A stretch of DNA of 43,447 nucleotides from CALLPQ01 sp964479275 (GTDB lineage: Bacteria > Pseudomonadota > Alphaproteobacteria > Caulobacterales > Parvularculaceae): assembly GCA_964479275.1 (NCBI GenBank), contig CAYZLR010000020.1:1-43447 (forward strand), in the 5' to 3' direction. The translations under genes were made by a program, and so were the position numbers. Below the pieces are notes generated by a model that did no database searches, was not told where the DNA came from, and saw only the letters and a program-made list of their open reading frames with translations. Below are positions 17,796-27,191 of this stretch, piece by piece (the stretch's first letter is position 1; every line of letters starts with the position of its first letter).

Positions 17796-18932
17796 CTAAT
17801 TTTTAGAAAATTTATCTGCAAGCAAGTCCATCACTTTACGATTTGCATCAAACCCACCGATAGAAATTCTTAGATACTCTGGCAAACGATATGCCGTCAT
17901 TTCTCTTACCATGACACCATGGCTCGCAAGATAGCTTTGTATATCCGCAGCTGAACGACCGGGTTCTTGTGGAAATTTCACCAAAACAAAATTAGCAAAA
18001 GAAGGATGGCATTCCAGCCCGATTCCCCCCAGGCGTTGAATCATAATCGCTCGCTCGCTTTTATTGTGATCTCTATTCTGCCTTAAAAATTCCTGATCCT
18101 TTATCGCTGCAATACCGGCCATTTGCGCCGCATGACTGACATTGAACGGCCCTCTAATACGGTTCAAGATATCGATAATACCCGGTGGCCCGTAGGCCCA
18201 ACCAAGTCGTAACCCACCAAGACCATATATTTTTGAAAATGTTCGCGTCATAATGACGTTTCGATTTTTTTCAACTAACTCAACGCCTGCGCGATAATCC
18301 TCTTCTTCCATATATTCCGCATAAGCCGCATCAATAACAAGAACAATATCTTCGCGTAATTCCCGATGTAAGCGCTCCATTTGCGTAGACGGGATATATG
18401 AGCCGGTTGGATTATTGGGGTTAGCGATAAATACTAATCGCGTTTTGTGATCAACTTTGTCTAGGATAGAATCCACATCTGCCGTTAGGTTTTCCTCTGG
18501 CGCAAAATTTATTTGCGCACCGCAAGCCCTAGCGGCAAGTGCGTAGACCAAAAATCCATGTTCGGTTTGGACAATATTATCCCCGACCCCTAGGTAGGCA
18601 CGGCATAATAGTTGTAAAATTTCATCTGATCCGGCACCGCAAATGATCTCATCTGGATTTATTTTATGATAGTGAGCAATCGCAGCTCTTAATTGCGTGG
18701 CGCCGCCATCAGGATAGAGATGTAAGTTATTCTGCGCTAAAGAGAATGCTTCCATCGCCAACACGCTCGCACCTAACGCAGATTCATTCGAAGATAATTT
18801 ATGGATTTCGACATCACTCTTGCCTGCACTTGCGCGGCCTGGCACATAAGGAGAAATATCCTCTATTCCTGGTCTTGGTTTTGGCAATGATATCTCATCA
18901 TCAGAAAATGTCTCATTATCGTTTTTCGTCAT
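17796..18932 (-). CDS. hisC: Histidinol-phosphate aminotransferase
   Basis: This is a class I/II PLP aminotransferase. The PLP lysine is K234 in TRTFSKIYGLGGLRLGW. NPNNPTG (171-177) and DAAYAEY are the conserved cofactor-binding blocks, and HLYPDGGATQLR is near the N-terminus. The length of 378 residues is normal. Pairing with tyrC is the common alphaproteobacterial order. In that setting the enzyme may serve both histidine and aromatic amino-acid transamination (inference from HisC families linked to tyrA/tyrC). It is divergent from metX across 253 nt containing palindromic sequences. Confidence 0.93.
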   Translation of the reverse strand: MTKNDNETFSDDEISLPKPRPGIEDISPYVPGRASAGKSDVEIHKLSSNESALGASVLAMEAFSLAQNNLHLYPDGGATQLRAAIAHYHKINPDEIICGAGSDEILQLLCRAYLGVGDNIVQTEHGFLVYALAARACGAQINFAPEENLTADVDSILDKVDHKTRLVFIANPNNPTGSYIPSTQMERLHRELREDIVLVIDAAYAEYMEEEDYRAGVELVEKNRNVIMTRTFSKIYGLGGLRLGWAYGPPGIIDILNRIRGPFNVSHAAQMAGIAAIKDQEFLRQNRDHNKSERAIMIQRLGGIGLECHPSFANFVLVKFPQEPGRSAADIQSYLASHGVMVREMTAYRLPEYLRISIGGFDANRKVMDLLADKFSKN

Positions 18933-19003
18933 AATTTGGTCGATCGTTTAAGTTGAGCCATGACAACACATTGTCGCCAATCGCGAGGGCAAACTCAGTT
19001 CAA

Positions 19004-19040
19004 TGTATATACAAAATCATTTTGAGGTATAATTCAAAAT
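19004..19040. promoter_or_regulatory. Palindromic sites in the hisC/metX divergent promoter region
   Basis: TGTATATACA at 19004-19013 is a perfect 10-bp palindrome. Six bases later, ATTTTGA (19019-19025) and TCAAAAT (19034-19040) form a perfect 7-bp inverted repeat around an 8-nt centre containing TATAAT. A regulator binding here could cover a -10 element. No regulator or exact promoter can be assigned from sequence alone. Confidence 0.3.
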
Positions 19041-19113
19041 AGTCATAATCCAAAATTCAGCTACTTTCAGAGGCATCACTGTACACCATGTAAACTTTGC
19101 GTCCTATCACCGA

Positions 19114-19150
19114 GGCTGATATACCCGTCAGGTGTCATTGCAATCAAGCC
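19114..19150 (+). promoter_or_regulatory. Leader hairpin before metX, weakly SAM-II-like
   Basis: GGCTGAT at 19114-19120 can pair with ATCAAGCC at 19143-19150, and TTGCA lies just before the 3' strand. This recalls the GCUGAUUUAAC ... UUGCAAGC stem of SAM-II riboswitches, which often control metX/metA in alphaproteobacteria. The loop is longer, and the downstream AGCUAAA pseudoknot segment is not seen, so this is a weak candidate only. Confidence 0.2.
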
Positions 19151-19185
19151 ACTTTCCTTTTTCACTTTAAATTAACTGCCACACT

Positions 19186-20331
19186 ATGAACGAGCTGCAA
19201 AATTCATCATCACTTTGCCTGAAACTCACCGAGTCTCTTCCTCTGGATGGAGGGCAATCTCTAAATGATGTTGAAATTGCCTATCAAACTTATGGCACTT
19301 TAAATCCAGATAAAACCAACGCTATTCTTGTGTGCCATGCCCTGACTGGCGATCAATATGCAAGTGGCACTTACCCAAACAGTGATAAACTCGGCTGGTG
19401 GAGCAACCTCATTGGTCCAGCAAAAGCCATCGATACGGATAAATATTTTATCATTTGCTCCAATATTTTAGGCGGCTGCATGGGGACAACGGGACCTGCC
19501 TCCATCGATCCAAATACCGGAGAAGCATACGGCCTTTCTTTCCCAATTGTTACTATTCGAGACATGGTCCGGGCGCAAGAACGATTGATTAGTGCTTTGG
19601 GAATCGAACGACTTCTTGCTGTTATTGGCGGGTCTATGGGCGGCATGCAGGCTCTAGAATGGGCCGCAACATTCCCCGACCGATTATTTGCTGCAGCACC
19701 GATTGCAACAGCGGCAAAACATTCCCCGCAAAATATCGCTTTCCATGAAGTTGGCCGTCAAGCCATCATGGCAGACCCTGACTGGCAGCAAGGGCGTTAT
19801 ATGGACTCTCCTCGAGCACCGACAAAAGGTTTATCGGTTGCCAGAATGACTGCACACATTACCTATCTATCAGAGGCCGCTTTAAACAGAAAATTTGGTC
19901 GTGATCTACAGGATCGAGAAAAATTGGCATTTGGTTTTGATGCTGATTTTCAAGTCGAGAGTTACTTACGCCATCAAGGCATGACGTTTGTTGATCGCTT
20001 TGATGCTAATGCTTATCTGTATATCACCCGGGCAATGGATTACTTTGATCTGGCTTCTCGCGCAGATGGTCGTCTCGCTAATATTTTTAAAGGAAGTAAC
20101 ACAAGGTTTCTGTTAGCTTCATTTAGTACTGATTGGCTTTACCCTACGGTTGAAAACCGCGCCATCGTTCGCGCCCTTCATGCGGCTGGCAATGAAGTGT
20201 CTTTTCTTGAAATTGAGAGTGACAAAGGTCATGACGCTTTCTTACTTGATGAACCCGAGTTTACGAGTATTTTGAAAGGCTTCATCGATGTGGCTTTTAC
20301 CGATTACAATAAAATTTTGGGTAACAATTAA
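19186..20331 (+). CDS. metX: Homoserine O-acyltransferase MetX
   Basis: This alpha/beta-hydrolase-fold enzyme activates homoserine for methionine synthesis. The nucleophile S150 lies in VIGGSMGGMQALEWA. NILGGCMGTTGPASIDP, RDMVRAQ, an Asp in FSTDWLYP and a His in SDKGHDAFL complete the conserved set. The length of 381 residues is normal. Whether acetyl- or succinyl-CoA is used cannot be read safely. metW follows after 5 nt, the classical alphaproteobacterial pair. No strong ribosome site precedes the ATG, and a leader of about 250 nt with possible regulatory structure lies upstream. Confidence 0.95.
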   Translation: MNELQNSSSLCLKLTESLPLDGGQSLNDVEIAYQTYGTLNPDKTNAILVCHALTGDQYASGTYPNSDKLGWWSNLIGPAKAIDTDKYFIICSNILGGCMGTTGPASIDPNTGEAYGLSFPIVTIRDMVRAQERLISALGIERLLAVIGGSMGGMQALEWAATFPDRLFAAAPIATAAKHSPQNIAFHEVGRQAIMADPDWQQGRYMDSPRAPTKGLSVARMTAHITYLSEAALNRKFGRDLQDREKLAFGFDADFQVESYLRHQGMTFVDRFDANAYLYITRAMDYFDLASRADGRLANIFKGSNTRFLLASFSTDWLYPTVENRAIVRALHAAGNEVSFLEIESDKGHDAFLLDEPEFTSILKGFIDVAFTDYNKILGNN

Positions 20332-20336
20332 AAAAC

Positions 20337-20990
20337 ATGGCAGCTAACTCTTCTTCTTCCTCAAATCCTATATCTATCTCTCAAAATAAAATCTTGAAGC
20401 ATGTAGCCTCATTGATCACACCCGGTAGCAGTGTTCTTGATGTTGGATGCGGTGATGGACATCTCCTCGAATTATTAAAGCGTGAAAATCAAGCCAAAGC
20501 ACGAGGCCTAGAAATATCAAGAACTGGGGTGGCAACTTGCGTTGCGAAAGGTCTTTCGGTTGTACAAGGAGATGCAAATACAGATCTTGAGGATTATCCA
20601 GATCAATCGTTCGATTTTGTTGTTTTAACGCAAACGATACAAGCCATGACAAGGCCATTAAATACGCTTCAGCAAACATTACGCATCGGCGAACATGTTA
20701 TAGTTTCGACACCGAACTTTGCTCATTGGAGATTACGCTTATCTTTATTACTATTTGGAAAAATGCCGCAATCTCAATCCTTACCCGCACAATGGTTTGA
20801 AACTGATAACATTCATTTATGCACACTGACCGATTTCATCGACCTATGCAATGATCATAAAATTTCAATTACACAATCATACGCCGGAAAAACTGGGCAA
20901 ACCCCTTCCAGTTTCCAACCTTGGGGATTTGCAAAAAAAATTGCAAATTTATCAGCTGAGGAAGCCGTTTTTCTACTGAACAAAAAATGA
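20337..20990 (+). CDS. metW: MetW, methionine biosynthesis methyltransferase-like protein
   Basis: This small class I SAM-methyltransferase-fold protein is found with MetX and thought to be needed for full MetX activity. VLDVGCGDGHLLELL is the SAM loop. KARGLEISRTGVATCVAKGLSVVQGDANTDLEDYPDQSFD and LTQTIQAMTRP are typical MetW stretches. PNFAHWRLR is followed by GKMPQSQSLPAQWF and TDNIHLCTLTDF. It is 217 residues long and translationally linked to metX by 5 nt. No terminator is obvious after it. Confidence 0.93.
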   Translation: MAANSSSSSNPISISQNKILKHVASLITPGSSVLDVGCGDGHLLELLKRENQAKARGLEISRTGVATCVAKGLSVVQGDANTDLEDYPDQSFDFVVLTQTIQAMTRPLNTLQQTLRIGEHVIVSTPNFAHWRLRLSLLLFGKMPQSQSLPAQWFETDNIHLCTLTDFIDLCNDHKISITQSYAGKTGQTPSSFQPWGFAKKIANLSAEEAVFLLNKK

Positions 20991-21165
20991 ATTTATATTG
21001 CCATTAATTCAAATTTTACGAAAATTACTAAGTCATAAATTTAAAAGAGTAATTGCATATTGAAATTGCACATTAAGTGGTCCTTTAACCAATTGATGGC
21101 ATTTTTTACCTAGTCCAATTTTGGCCACCCATAATTAGGCCCAAAAAATCTAGGGAAATTTTCAA

Positions 21166-23709
21166 GTGAAAAATTTATCACAAGATACACAAACAGCAGA
21201 AAATCTCTTAAATGATAAAGATGCTATCCAGGTACTATTGGACGAAAGAAATACTTATCATCAAGTATTACAATACCTCCCGTATCACATAACAGTTTAT
21301 GATGAAGATGATAGGCTCGTTTTTGTAAATGATAAATTCTTGGAGGGCGCTTCTCAGCTTGGTTATAGTGTCTCAAAAAATGAGACTTTTAATTCCATTT
21401 TGCATAAGATCATTTCGCAATTACACCCAGAGGCCTCAAATGAAGAAAAAAATGAACTGTGCAAAATCGCCGCGGAAAAACACAAAAAAGCTACTATTAG
21501 CAATCAACCGATAGAGATTTCTTACTCTAACGAAAACTACGAGTTGCTGTATTCTTCCCTCATTCCAAAACAATATAGAATTGTTACGCACAATAATATT
21601 AATGTTATCAAACAACAAGAACTCTTGCTCAGAGAGATTCTATATTCAACAAACCAAGGTATTATTATTTGCGGGAAAGAAAAAACGATTGATGAATTCA
21701 ATCTTGTTGCCGCTAAAATTTGGGGTATTGATGATGAAGCCAAGACACAGAGTTTTACGATAGATTCCTTAATGCAACACGCCCATAAAAAAGGAATCAT
21801 CGCGTCTCACATTAAAACAGAAGAAGAATGGCGAAATTTTGAGCCAATTATTCACAAGACTATACAAAAATGCAGAGAAGACGCAGTCACTATTCCATTT
21901 GATAACGGACAAATTATAAAAATGCGAGCTCTTCCGCTACCTGATGGCCGAGAAATGCATACATATTTTGATATCACTGACATCGAAAAAAGCAACCAAA
22001 CGCTCACAAAAGCCATGAAAGATGCCGAAGCTGCAGAAAAAACAAAATCTGAATTCCTTGCAAATATGAGCCATGAAATTCGCACCCCCATGAATGGTGT
22101 TATGGGAATGGCTGAATTGCTTTTGGGAACATCATTAGACCAAAAACAACAAAGCTTTGCCCAAACAATTGTCAACTCTGGCGCAGCCCTCTTAACAATA
22201 ATAAATGATATCCTGGATTTTTCTAAAATAGACTCCGGGCAAATGACATTAAATCCGGCACCATTTAGACTCTCTGACGCGATAGAAGATGTTGCAACTT
22301 TAATGTCATCGACAGCAACCGACAAGAATATAGAGCTCGCTGTACGCTTAGCACCTGATCTTCCCCACTATATGAAAGGGGATGTCGGTAGAATTAGGCA
22401 GATCATAACAAATTTACTCGGTAATGCATTAAAATTTACACATGAAGGATACGTCCTTATCGATGTCGGATACGAATCCGTCATGATTGAAGGAGATACA
22501 CCGGGTGCAAAACTATTAGTTAAGATCATTGATTCAGGAATTGGAATTTCAGAAGAAAATCGTGAAAAAGTTTTCAAAAAATTCATGCAGGTAGATGGTA
22601 GTGCGGCCAGACAGCATGAGGGAACTGGCCTAGGCCTTGCAATCACTTCATCTTTGATTGAATTAATGGACGGAACAATTGGACTTGATAGCGTCCAAGG
22701 AGAAGGCTCTACGTTTTGGTTTGAGATCACATTGCCTATCGAGTCCCATACAGAAGAAATGCCTAACCCTATTAATGTCGCGGGCGCACGGATTCTAATT
22801 ATTGATGATAACGAGGTTAATCGTGCCATATTAACGGAGCAAATGGATGCTTGGACATTTACTTCCAAAGCCTGCGAAAGCGGTGAAAAAGGTATTGAGA
22901 TGCTCCTTGCCGCACATACTATGGATACACCATTTGATTTAATTATATTAGATCATCACATGCCATTATTAACAGGCGCCCAAGTTGCAGAAAAGATACG
23001 AGCCGATGATCGAACAAAGAATGTCCCGATTATTATGTTAACATCAGTTGATTTAACAGAAGATGGAAAACATTTCGCTAGCCTGGATATTCAAAGCCAC
23101 TTAACAAAACCCGCTAGATCTTCACTATTATTAGAGACCATTATTGAAATTTTACAGACGAGAAAATCTTATAATGTCTCCCTACAAGAAAAATCCACTC
23201 TAACACCTCTTATTGCTAAGAAAAATGACGGTCCCTCAAATCAATCAAACTCAGAAAAAATTATTCTCCCCACTCGGGATATCATTACGGATTCAAATCA
23301 TAAGAAAATTGATATTTTAATTGCAGAAGATAACGAAGTGAATCAAATCGTTTTCACCCAGTCCTTAGAATCTTTCACAAATTATAGTTTTAAGATTGCG
23401 CCAAATGGAAAAATTGCGCTCGAACTTTTCCAACAACTCAAACCAGATTTGATACTCATGGATGTCTCTATGCCCGTTATGAATGGCCATGACGCAACAC
23501 GAAAAATTCGAGAAGTTGAGAAAGAGCTAGGAAAACACACCCCAATTATAGGCGTAACCGCGCACGCAATTACAAATGATAAAGAAAAATGTTTTGAAGC
23601 AGGCATGGATGATTACCTTTCGAAACCGATTTCTCCTAAAGCTCTAATTGAAAAAATAACAAAATGGTTGAGCGACTTAGATAATAGTCGCACTTCGAAT
23701 ACAAATTAA
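21166..23709 (+). CDS. Soluble hybrid histidine kinase (PAS–HisKA–HATPase–REC–REC)
   Basis: This 847-residue protein has no membrane helices, so it senses an internal signal or one relayed by a partner. Two PAS-like regions span about residues 22-150 and 150-275. The phosphorylated histidine is H303 in NMSHEIRTPMNG. ATPase boxes are GDVGRIRQIITNLLGNALKF, DSGIGIS and EGTGLGLAI. The first receiver (LIIDDNEVNRAIL) has D596 in LIILDHHMP. The second (ILIAEDNEVNQIVF) has D766 in LILMDVSMP, with KPIS near the end. Both receivers appear intact, and no Hpt domain is fused. The start is GTG at 21166 with AGGGA upstream. It converges on the secretion operon with only 12 nt between stops. No dedicated output regulator lies nearby; a link to secretion is positional inference. 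Confidence 0.88.
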   Translation: MKNLSQDTQTAENLLNDKDAIQVLLDERNTYHQVLQYLPYHITVYDEDDRLVFVNDKFLEGASQLGYSVSKNETFNSILHKIISQLHPEASNEEKNELCKIAAEKHKKATISNQPIEISYSNENYELLYSSLIPKQYRIVTHNNINVIKQQELLLREILYSTNQGIIICGKEKTIDEFNLVAAKIWGIDDEAKTQSFTIDSLMQHAHKKGIIASHIKTEEEWRNFEPIIHKTIQKCREDAVTIPFDNGQIIKMRALPLPDGREMHTYFDITDIEKSNQTLTKAMKDAEAAEKTKSEFLANMSHEIRTPMNGVMGMAELLLGTSLDQKQQSFAQTIVNSGAALLTIINDILDFSKIDSGQMTLNPAPFRLSDAIEDVATLMSSTATDKNIELAVRLAPDLPHYMKGDVGRIRQIITNLLGNALKFTHEGYVLIDVGYESVMIEGDTPGAKLLVKIIDSGIGISEENREKVFKKFMQVDGSAARQHEGTGLGLAITSSLIELMDGTIGLDSVQGEGSTFWFEITLPIESHTEEMPNPINVAGARILIIDDNEVNRAILTEQMDAWTFTSKACESGEKGIEMLLAAHTMDTPFDLIILDHHMPLLTGAQVAEKIRADDRTKNVPIIMLTSVDLTEDGKHFASLDIQSHLTKPARSSLLLETIIEILQTRKSYNVSLQEKSTLTPLIAKKNDGPSNQSNSEKIILPTRDIITDSNHKKIDILIAEDNEVNQIVFTQSLESFTNYSFKIAPNGKIALELFQQLKPDLILMDVSMPVMNGHDATRKIREVEKELGKHTPIIGVTAHAITNDKEKCFEAGMDDYLSKPISPKALIEKITKWLSDLDNSRTSNTN

Positions 23710-23721
23710 TGATTGGGGACT

Positions 23722-25041
23722 TTAGGCGCGAAATGACTTACGAAAACTGCGTGAGAGCGGTTTAAAAATGTAATTGATAAACGGAGCACGATCAACAATT
23801 ACATAAACATCAACAGGTAATCCCGCATAAAGTTGTTGCTCTTCATGAAAAAGATTAGCATTTTTCACATTTGGGGGAATTCGTAATCGCGCTTTATAAT
23901 ATTCCAAACCCGTTCTATCGTCCTTGCTGACATCTTTCGATACGCTTTCAACGTATGCTGTAAGCTCGGGCATATTGCGTTGAGGCAAGCTGGAAAAAAC
24001 AACCTTTGCTGACATGCCTGTTGATATCGCATGACTATCACGCGGTGGAAAATCTGCTTCTATAATCAAAGCTTCGTGAATAGGTACAATGTTAGCGATC
24101 AGTTCAGCTGGCGTAACATAACTTCCTATTGTATTAGCAGATAAATTTGTTATTTGCCCGCTAATAGGGGCAACGACTGTTGAAGCTTTGATAAGTTTTT
24201 CAATTTCCACGAGCCGCTTTTGATTTTCAGCAATAGCCCGTGTCAACTCAGCAAGACGCGATAAACCTTCAAAGTCATTTTCAACTGGTAACCGATCAGA
24301 TTTTAAATTTATCTGAATAATCTCACCATTGATAGTCGCGAGCTCTGATTCTATTTTTTTTAGATCCCCTCGCAGCGCAGCTTCTTGAATTTCGAGTTCC
24401 TCCACTTCAGATTTAGCCACAATCCCTTCCTGCATTAAATGATACTTTCGTTTTCTTAAGCTACTCAGCAAAAACATTTCTTCTTGCTTTGCCTTAAATT
24501 GAGATTGGCTATTTCTAAGCTGTCTTTGTAATGATTTTTTACTCTCCTTATACCCCTCACTTATATTCTCTGCGGTTAATTCCTGTTTCATTCGCCGATC
24601 AACCTCAAGCATTAGAATTTCTTCCAATCCATACTCATCGGCTAATCGGCGAATGCGGGGAGAGAAACGCGCTGCCTTATCTTGATTGAGTGTATTTTTT
24701 AAACTTTCACTTTCAGCTGTAAAAATAATCAACTCCGTAACAACAGCTTCTCGTTCTGAATATAAAATTTGATCGCTAAATTGTAATATTACATCACCTT
24801 TTTCAACAAACTCACCCTCAAAAACTTTGATGTGACGAATAACCCCACCACGATCATGTGTTACATTTCTCGTTGCTCTTTCCGTCGTAACATGACCCGA
24901 AACAACCACGGATTGAGGAACAGGAACAAAAAAAACAACAGAAAATACCACCCCAATGCTGAACAAGAATATCGAAGCAATCATCAAAACACTCTTAGAA
25001 AGTGTATCTTTTAAAGGTAATTTTGTATATTCAGTGGACAT
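23722..25041 (-). CDS. Type I secretion membrane fusion protein (HlyD/PrtE family)
   Basis: A short cytoplasmic N-terminus is followed by one membrane helix (residues 20-40). The first half of the biotinyl-lipoyl domain is SGHVTTERATRNVTHDRGGVI then IKVFEGEFVEKGDVIL. A long coiled coil spans about residues 90-280. The second lipoyl half is VVAPISGQITNLSANTIGSYV, and a beta-barrel region includes GLEYYKARLRIP and LYAGLPVDVYV. This is the periplasmic adaptor of a type I secretion system. Its ATG directly follows the stop of the ABC gene (no intervening base), implying translational coupling. The outer-membrane TolC partner is not in this window. Confidence 0.9.
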   Translation of the reverse strand: MSTEYTKLPLKDTLSKSVLMIASIFLFSIGVVFSVVFFVPVPQSVVVSGHVTTERATRNVTHDRGGVIRHIKVFEGEFVEKGDVILQFSDQILYSEREAVVTELIIFTAESESLKNTLNQDKAARFSPRIRRLADEYGLEEILMLEVDRRMKQELTAENISEGYKESKKSLQRQLRNSQSQFKAKQEEMFLLSSLRKRKYHLMQEGIVAKSEVEELEIQEAALRGDLKKIESELATINGEIIQINLKSDRLPVENDFEGLSRLAELTRAIAENQKRLVEIEKLIKASTVVAPISGQITNLSANTIGSYVTPAELIANIVPIHEALIIEADFPPRDSHAISTGMSAKVVFSSLPQRNMPELTAYVESVSKDVSKDDRTGLEYYKARLRIPPNVKNANLFHEEQQLYAGLPVDVYVIVDRAPFINYIFKPLSRSFRKSFRA

Positions 25042-27183
25042 TTATACTGCAACTTTTGGTTCATAATGCACAGGCAGAGGAACATGGTTTCGATCAAGCG
25101 TTATACGGATAATCAAGCGCTCTTCCTTATTTGTAATTTCTTCAATATCTGATATCATTGACATTAAGATAATTTTACTCATTGTCTCATCACTCAAATT
25201 TTCTATGTCTCTTGGAAACTCTAAATTTGAATCTTTCGATAATTCCTGTGAAACACCTATTGATTTTCTAACGCCGCAAAAAATTTCAAACTCTATTTTT
25301 CCTTGAGTATGTTTGATAACAATAGAATATTTCGCATCGCTTGAACTACCTGATTGCGCCCTTAAAATGTTAAATAGCTCAAGAAGAGCACTCTCCGCGC
25401 GTCCGCGAATCTCGGCATCATCCTGACGGGCTAACTGCACTTCAAGCCATCGACTTATTCTTGAAATTTCATCCAGATCTAACGTAGTATCAATCTGCCC
25501 ACGATTAAGAGAGAGACGCGCTAAAACTTCAGTACGATGACCAAAATCACGCAAACGTCCATTCTCAAGGCACAGCAGTTTATCGGCAACACTCAACATG
25601 CCTGCACGTTGTGCCACAAGTATTATTGTGTGACCATTGCGTTTTAACTCACCAATTAGTGAAATAAACGTTTTTTCACCAAATTCATCCAACCCAGCAC
25701 CGGGATCATCAAAAACGATAACCTTTGGACTCGCATATATTGCCCGCGCAATGTTCAATCGCTTCAACTGACTTGACGAGCAAATGCCACAATGGTCAGA
25801 AATTTTTGTATCAAAACCATTCTCCAATAATCGTATGAAATCTTCTGCCCCGACACGGCTTACTGCTTCTAAAATACTACGAGACGAAATTTCAGCTTCA
25901 AAACGAGCAATATTTTGAGCAATAGTGCCCGGATAAAAAGTATCCTTTTGCGGGCAATACCCAATAAATGCATTCTTATAGTCAGGAGAAATTTGATCAT
26001 ATGGAATATTATCAATTTTGATATCGCCAATAGTAACAGAGCGAACCCCAGCAATTATTTCTACCAATACTGTCTTACCAGACCCAGACGGCCCCATAAT
26101 GGCGACGCATTCACCAGGCCCGACATCAAATTGAATTCTATCCAGAACTGGTTTTGCCCCTGCCCCCCTTGGAACCGTCACATTGTTAATGCTTAATGCA
26201 GGTAGTATTTTTTCTGGCGTAAGATATGAACTTTGTGAAACGATTAAGTTATCCGTAATATTAGATCGTAGATTATTCATCGCCTTTTTGGCGGCGACAA
26301 ACCCAGCCCAGCCTTGGGAAACCTGTTCAATAGGTTGCAGTGCCTTTGACAAAATGATAGATCCGGCGATCATTGCGCCGCCAGATAATTCGCCGCGCAT
26401 CACTAACAAAGCTCCAAGTCCAAGAGATATGACTTGAAGAGCCTGCCTTAAACCTCTTGCCACACCGTTCAAAAACTCGATTCTTGAAGATCCTTTCATT
26501 TCAAGAAATAAACTTTCGCACAGGGTATCACAAAAATTTCTACTAATGTTTTTTGAAACCCCCATCGCTTGAGCGCTGTTATCCATATTAGTCAGTGCAT
26601 CAATTGATGATAAGGCAATTTTACGTTTCTTAGATGCTCTAGATTGTACTAATTTTGATGAATAATCGGCCCCAATTGACAATGAAAGTAAAATTACTCC
26701 CATTGTAAGCGCGGTAATAACAAAAACTGGATGGATCATCCACAAAAGAAAAAAAGCAACAACACAGACAGGAACATCAATTAATGTCGTGGCGCCAGAC
26801 CGCACAAATTGCGTTATCACTTTTGTATCACCAAATAATGAAACTTTTTTCGCATGATCACGTAAATCTGAGTCAACAATTAGTTTTGTAAAGTGTGCTT
26901 CTAGCCAACTTGAAGTCTTTAATAGAAGATACCGACGTAATATATCAGCAAAACACATGGCGCCAAATGCGAGGCAAGCAAATAACAATAGGAAAAATAG
27001 CGTATTTTTATCCTGACTTGGTACGATACTATCCATGACAATCATCATAAATAGCGGGCTAGTGAAACCCAATACATTGATGATTATGCCAAGCAACAAA
27101 ACCCAAACAGTCAGGGGTTTAAGCTGCGCGAATTTCTCAGCGATGACATTTGAATTTTCACAAATAGGCTCTGCGCTTGACAT
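25042..27183 (-). CDS. Type I secretion ABC exporter (PrtD-like) with a substituted ATPase and C-terminal extension
   Basis: The membrane domain (about residues 22-300) has six hydrophobic segments and no C39 peptidase, as in PrtD-type RTX exporters. The ATPase has a good Walker A (GPSGSGKT, 364-371) and Q-loop (Q412). Other motifs are altered: the signature reads CSSSQ (468-472) instead of LSGGQ, Walker B reads VIVFDDPGAGLD with D493 at the catalytic Glu position, and the H-switch position is Q525 in LVAQRAG. Past the normal end near residue 560 there is an extension of about 150 residues with a predicted helix-rich part (EISRISRWLEVQLARQ) and a beta-rich part ending MSDIEEI-like and RLIIRITLDRNH. 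The gene lies 8 nt after the RTX gene and abuts the membrane fusion gene. Substrate export by a slow or regulated ATPase is inferred. Confidence 0.88.
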   Translation of the reverse strand: MSSAEPICENSNVIAEKFAQLKPLTVWVLLLGIIINVLGFTSPLFMMIVMDSIVPSQDKNTLFFLLLFACLAFGAMCFADILRRYLLLKTSSWLEAHFTKLIVDSDLRDHAKKVSLFGDTKVITQFVRSGATTLIDVPVCVVAFFLLWMIHPVFVITALTMGVILLSLSIGADYSSKLVQSRASKKRKIALSSIDALTNMDNSAQAMGVSKNISRNFCDTLCESLFLEMKGSSRIEFLNGVARGLRQALQVISLGLGALLVMRGELSGGAMIAGSIILSKALQPIEQVSQGWAGFVAAKKAMNNLRSNITDNLIVSQSSYLTPEKILPALSINNVTVPRGAGAKPVLDRIQFDVGPGECVAIMGPSGSGKTVLVEIIAGVRSVTIGDIKIDNIPYDQISPDYKNAFIGYCPQKDTFYPGTIAQNIARFEAEISSRSILEAVSRVGAEDFIRLLENGFDTKISDHCGICSSSQLKRLNIARAIYASPKVIVFDDPGAGLDEFGEKTFISLIGELKRNGHTIILVAQRAGMLSVADKLLCLENGRLRDFGHRTEVLARLSLNRGQIDTTLDLDEISRISRWLEVQLARQDDAEIRGRAESALLELFNILRAQSGSSSDAKYSIVIKHTQGKIEFEIFCGVRKSIGVSQELSKDSNLEFPRDIENLSDETMSKIILMSMISDIEEITNKEERLIIRITLDRNHVPLPVHYEPKVAV

Positions 27184-27191
27184 TGATAAGC

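Noticed and set aside
19114..19185. A true SAM-II riboswitch before metX
   Set aside because: Only the first stem is suggestive. The conserved AGCUAAA segment and pseudoknot pairing were not found, so it is listed only as a weak candidate.
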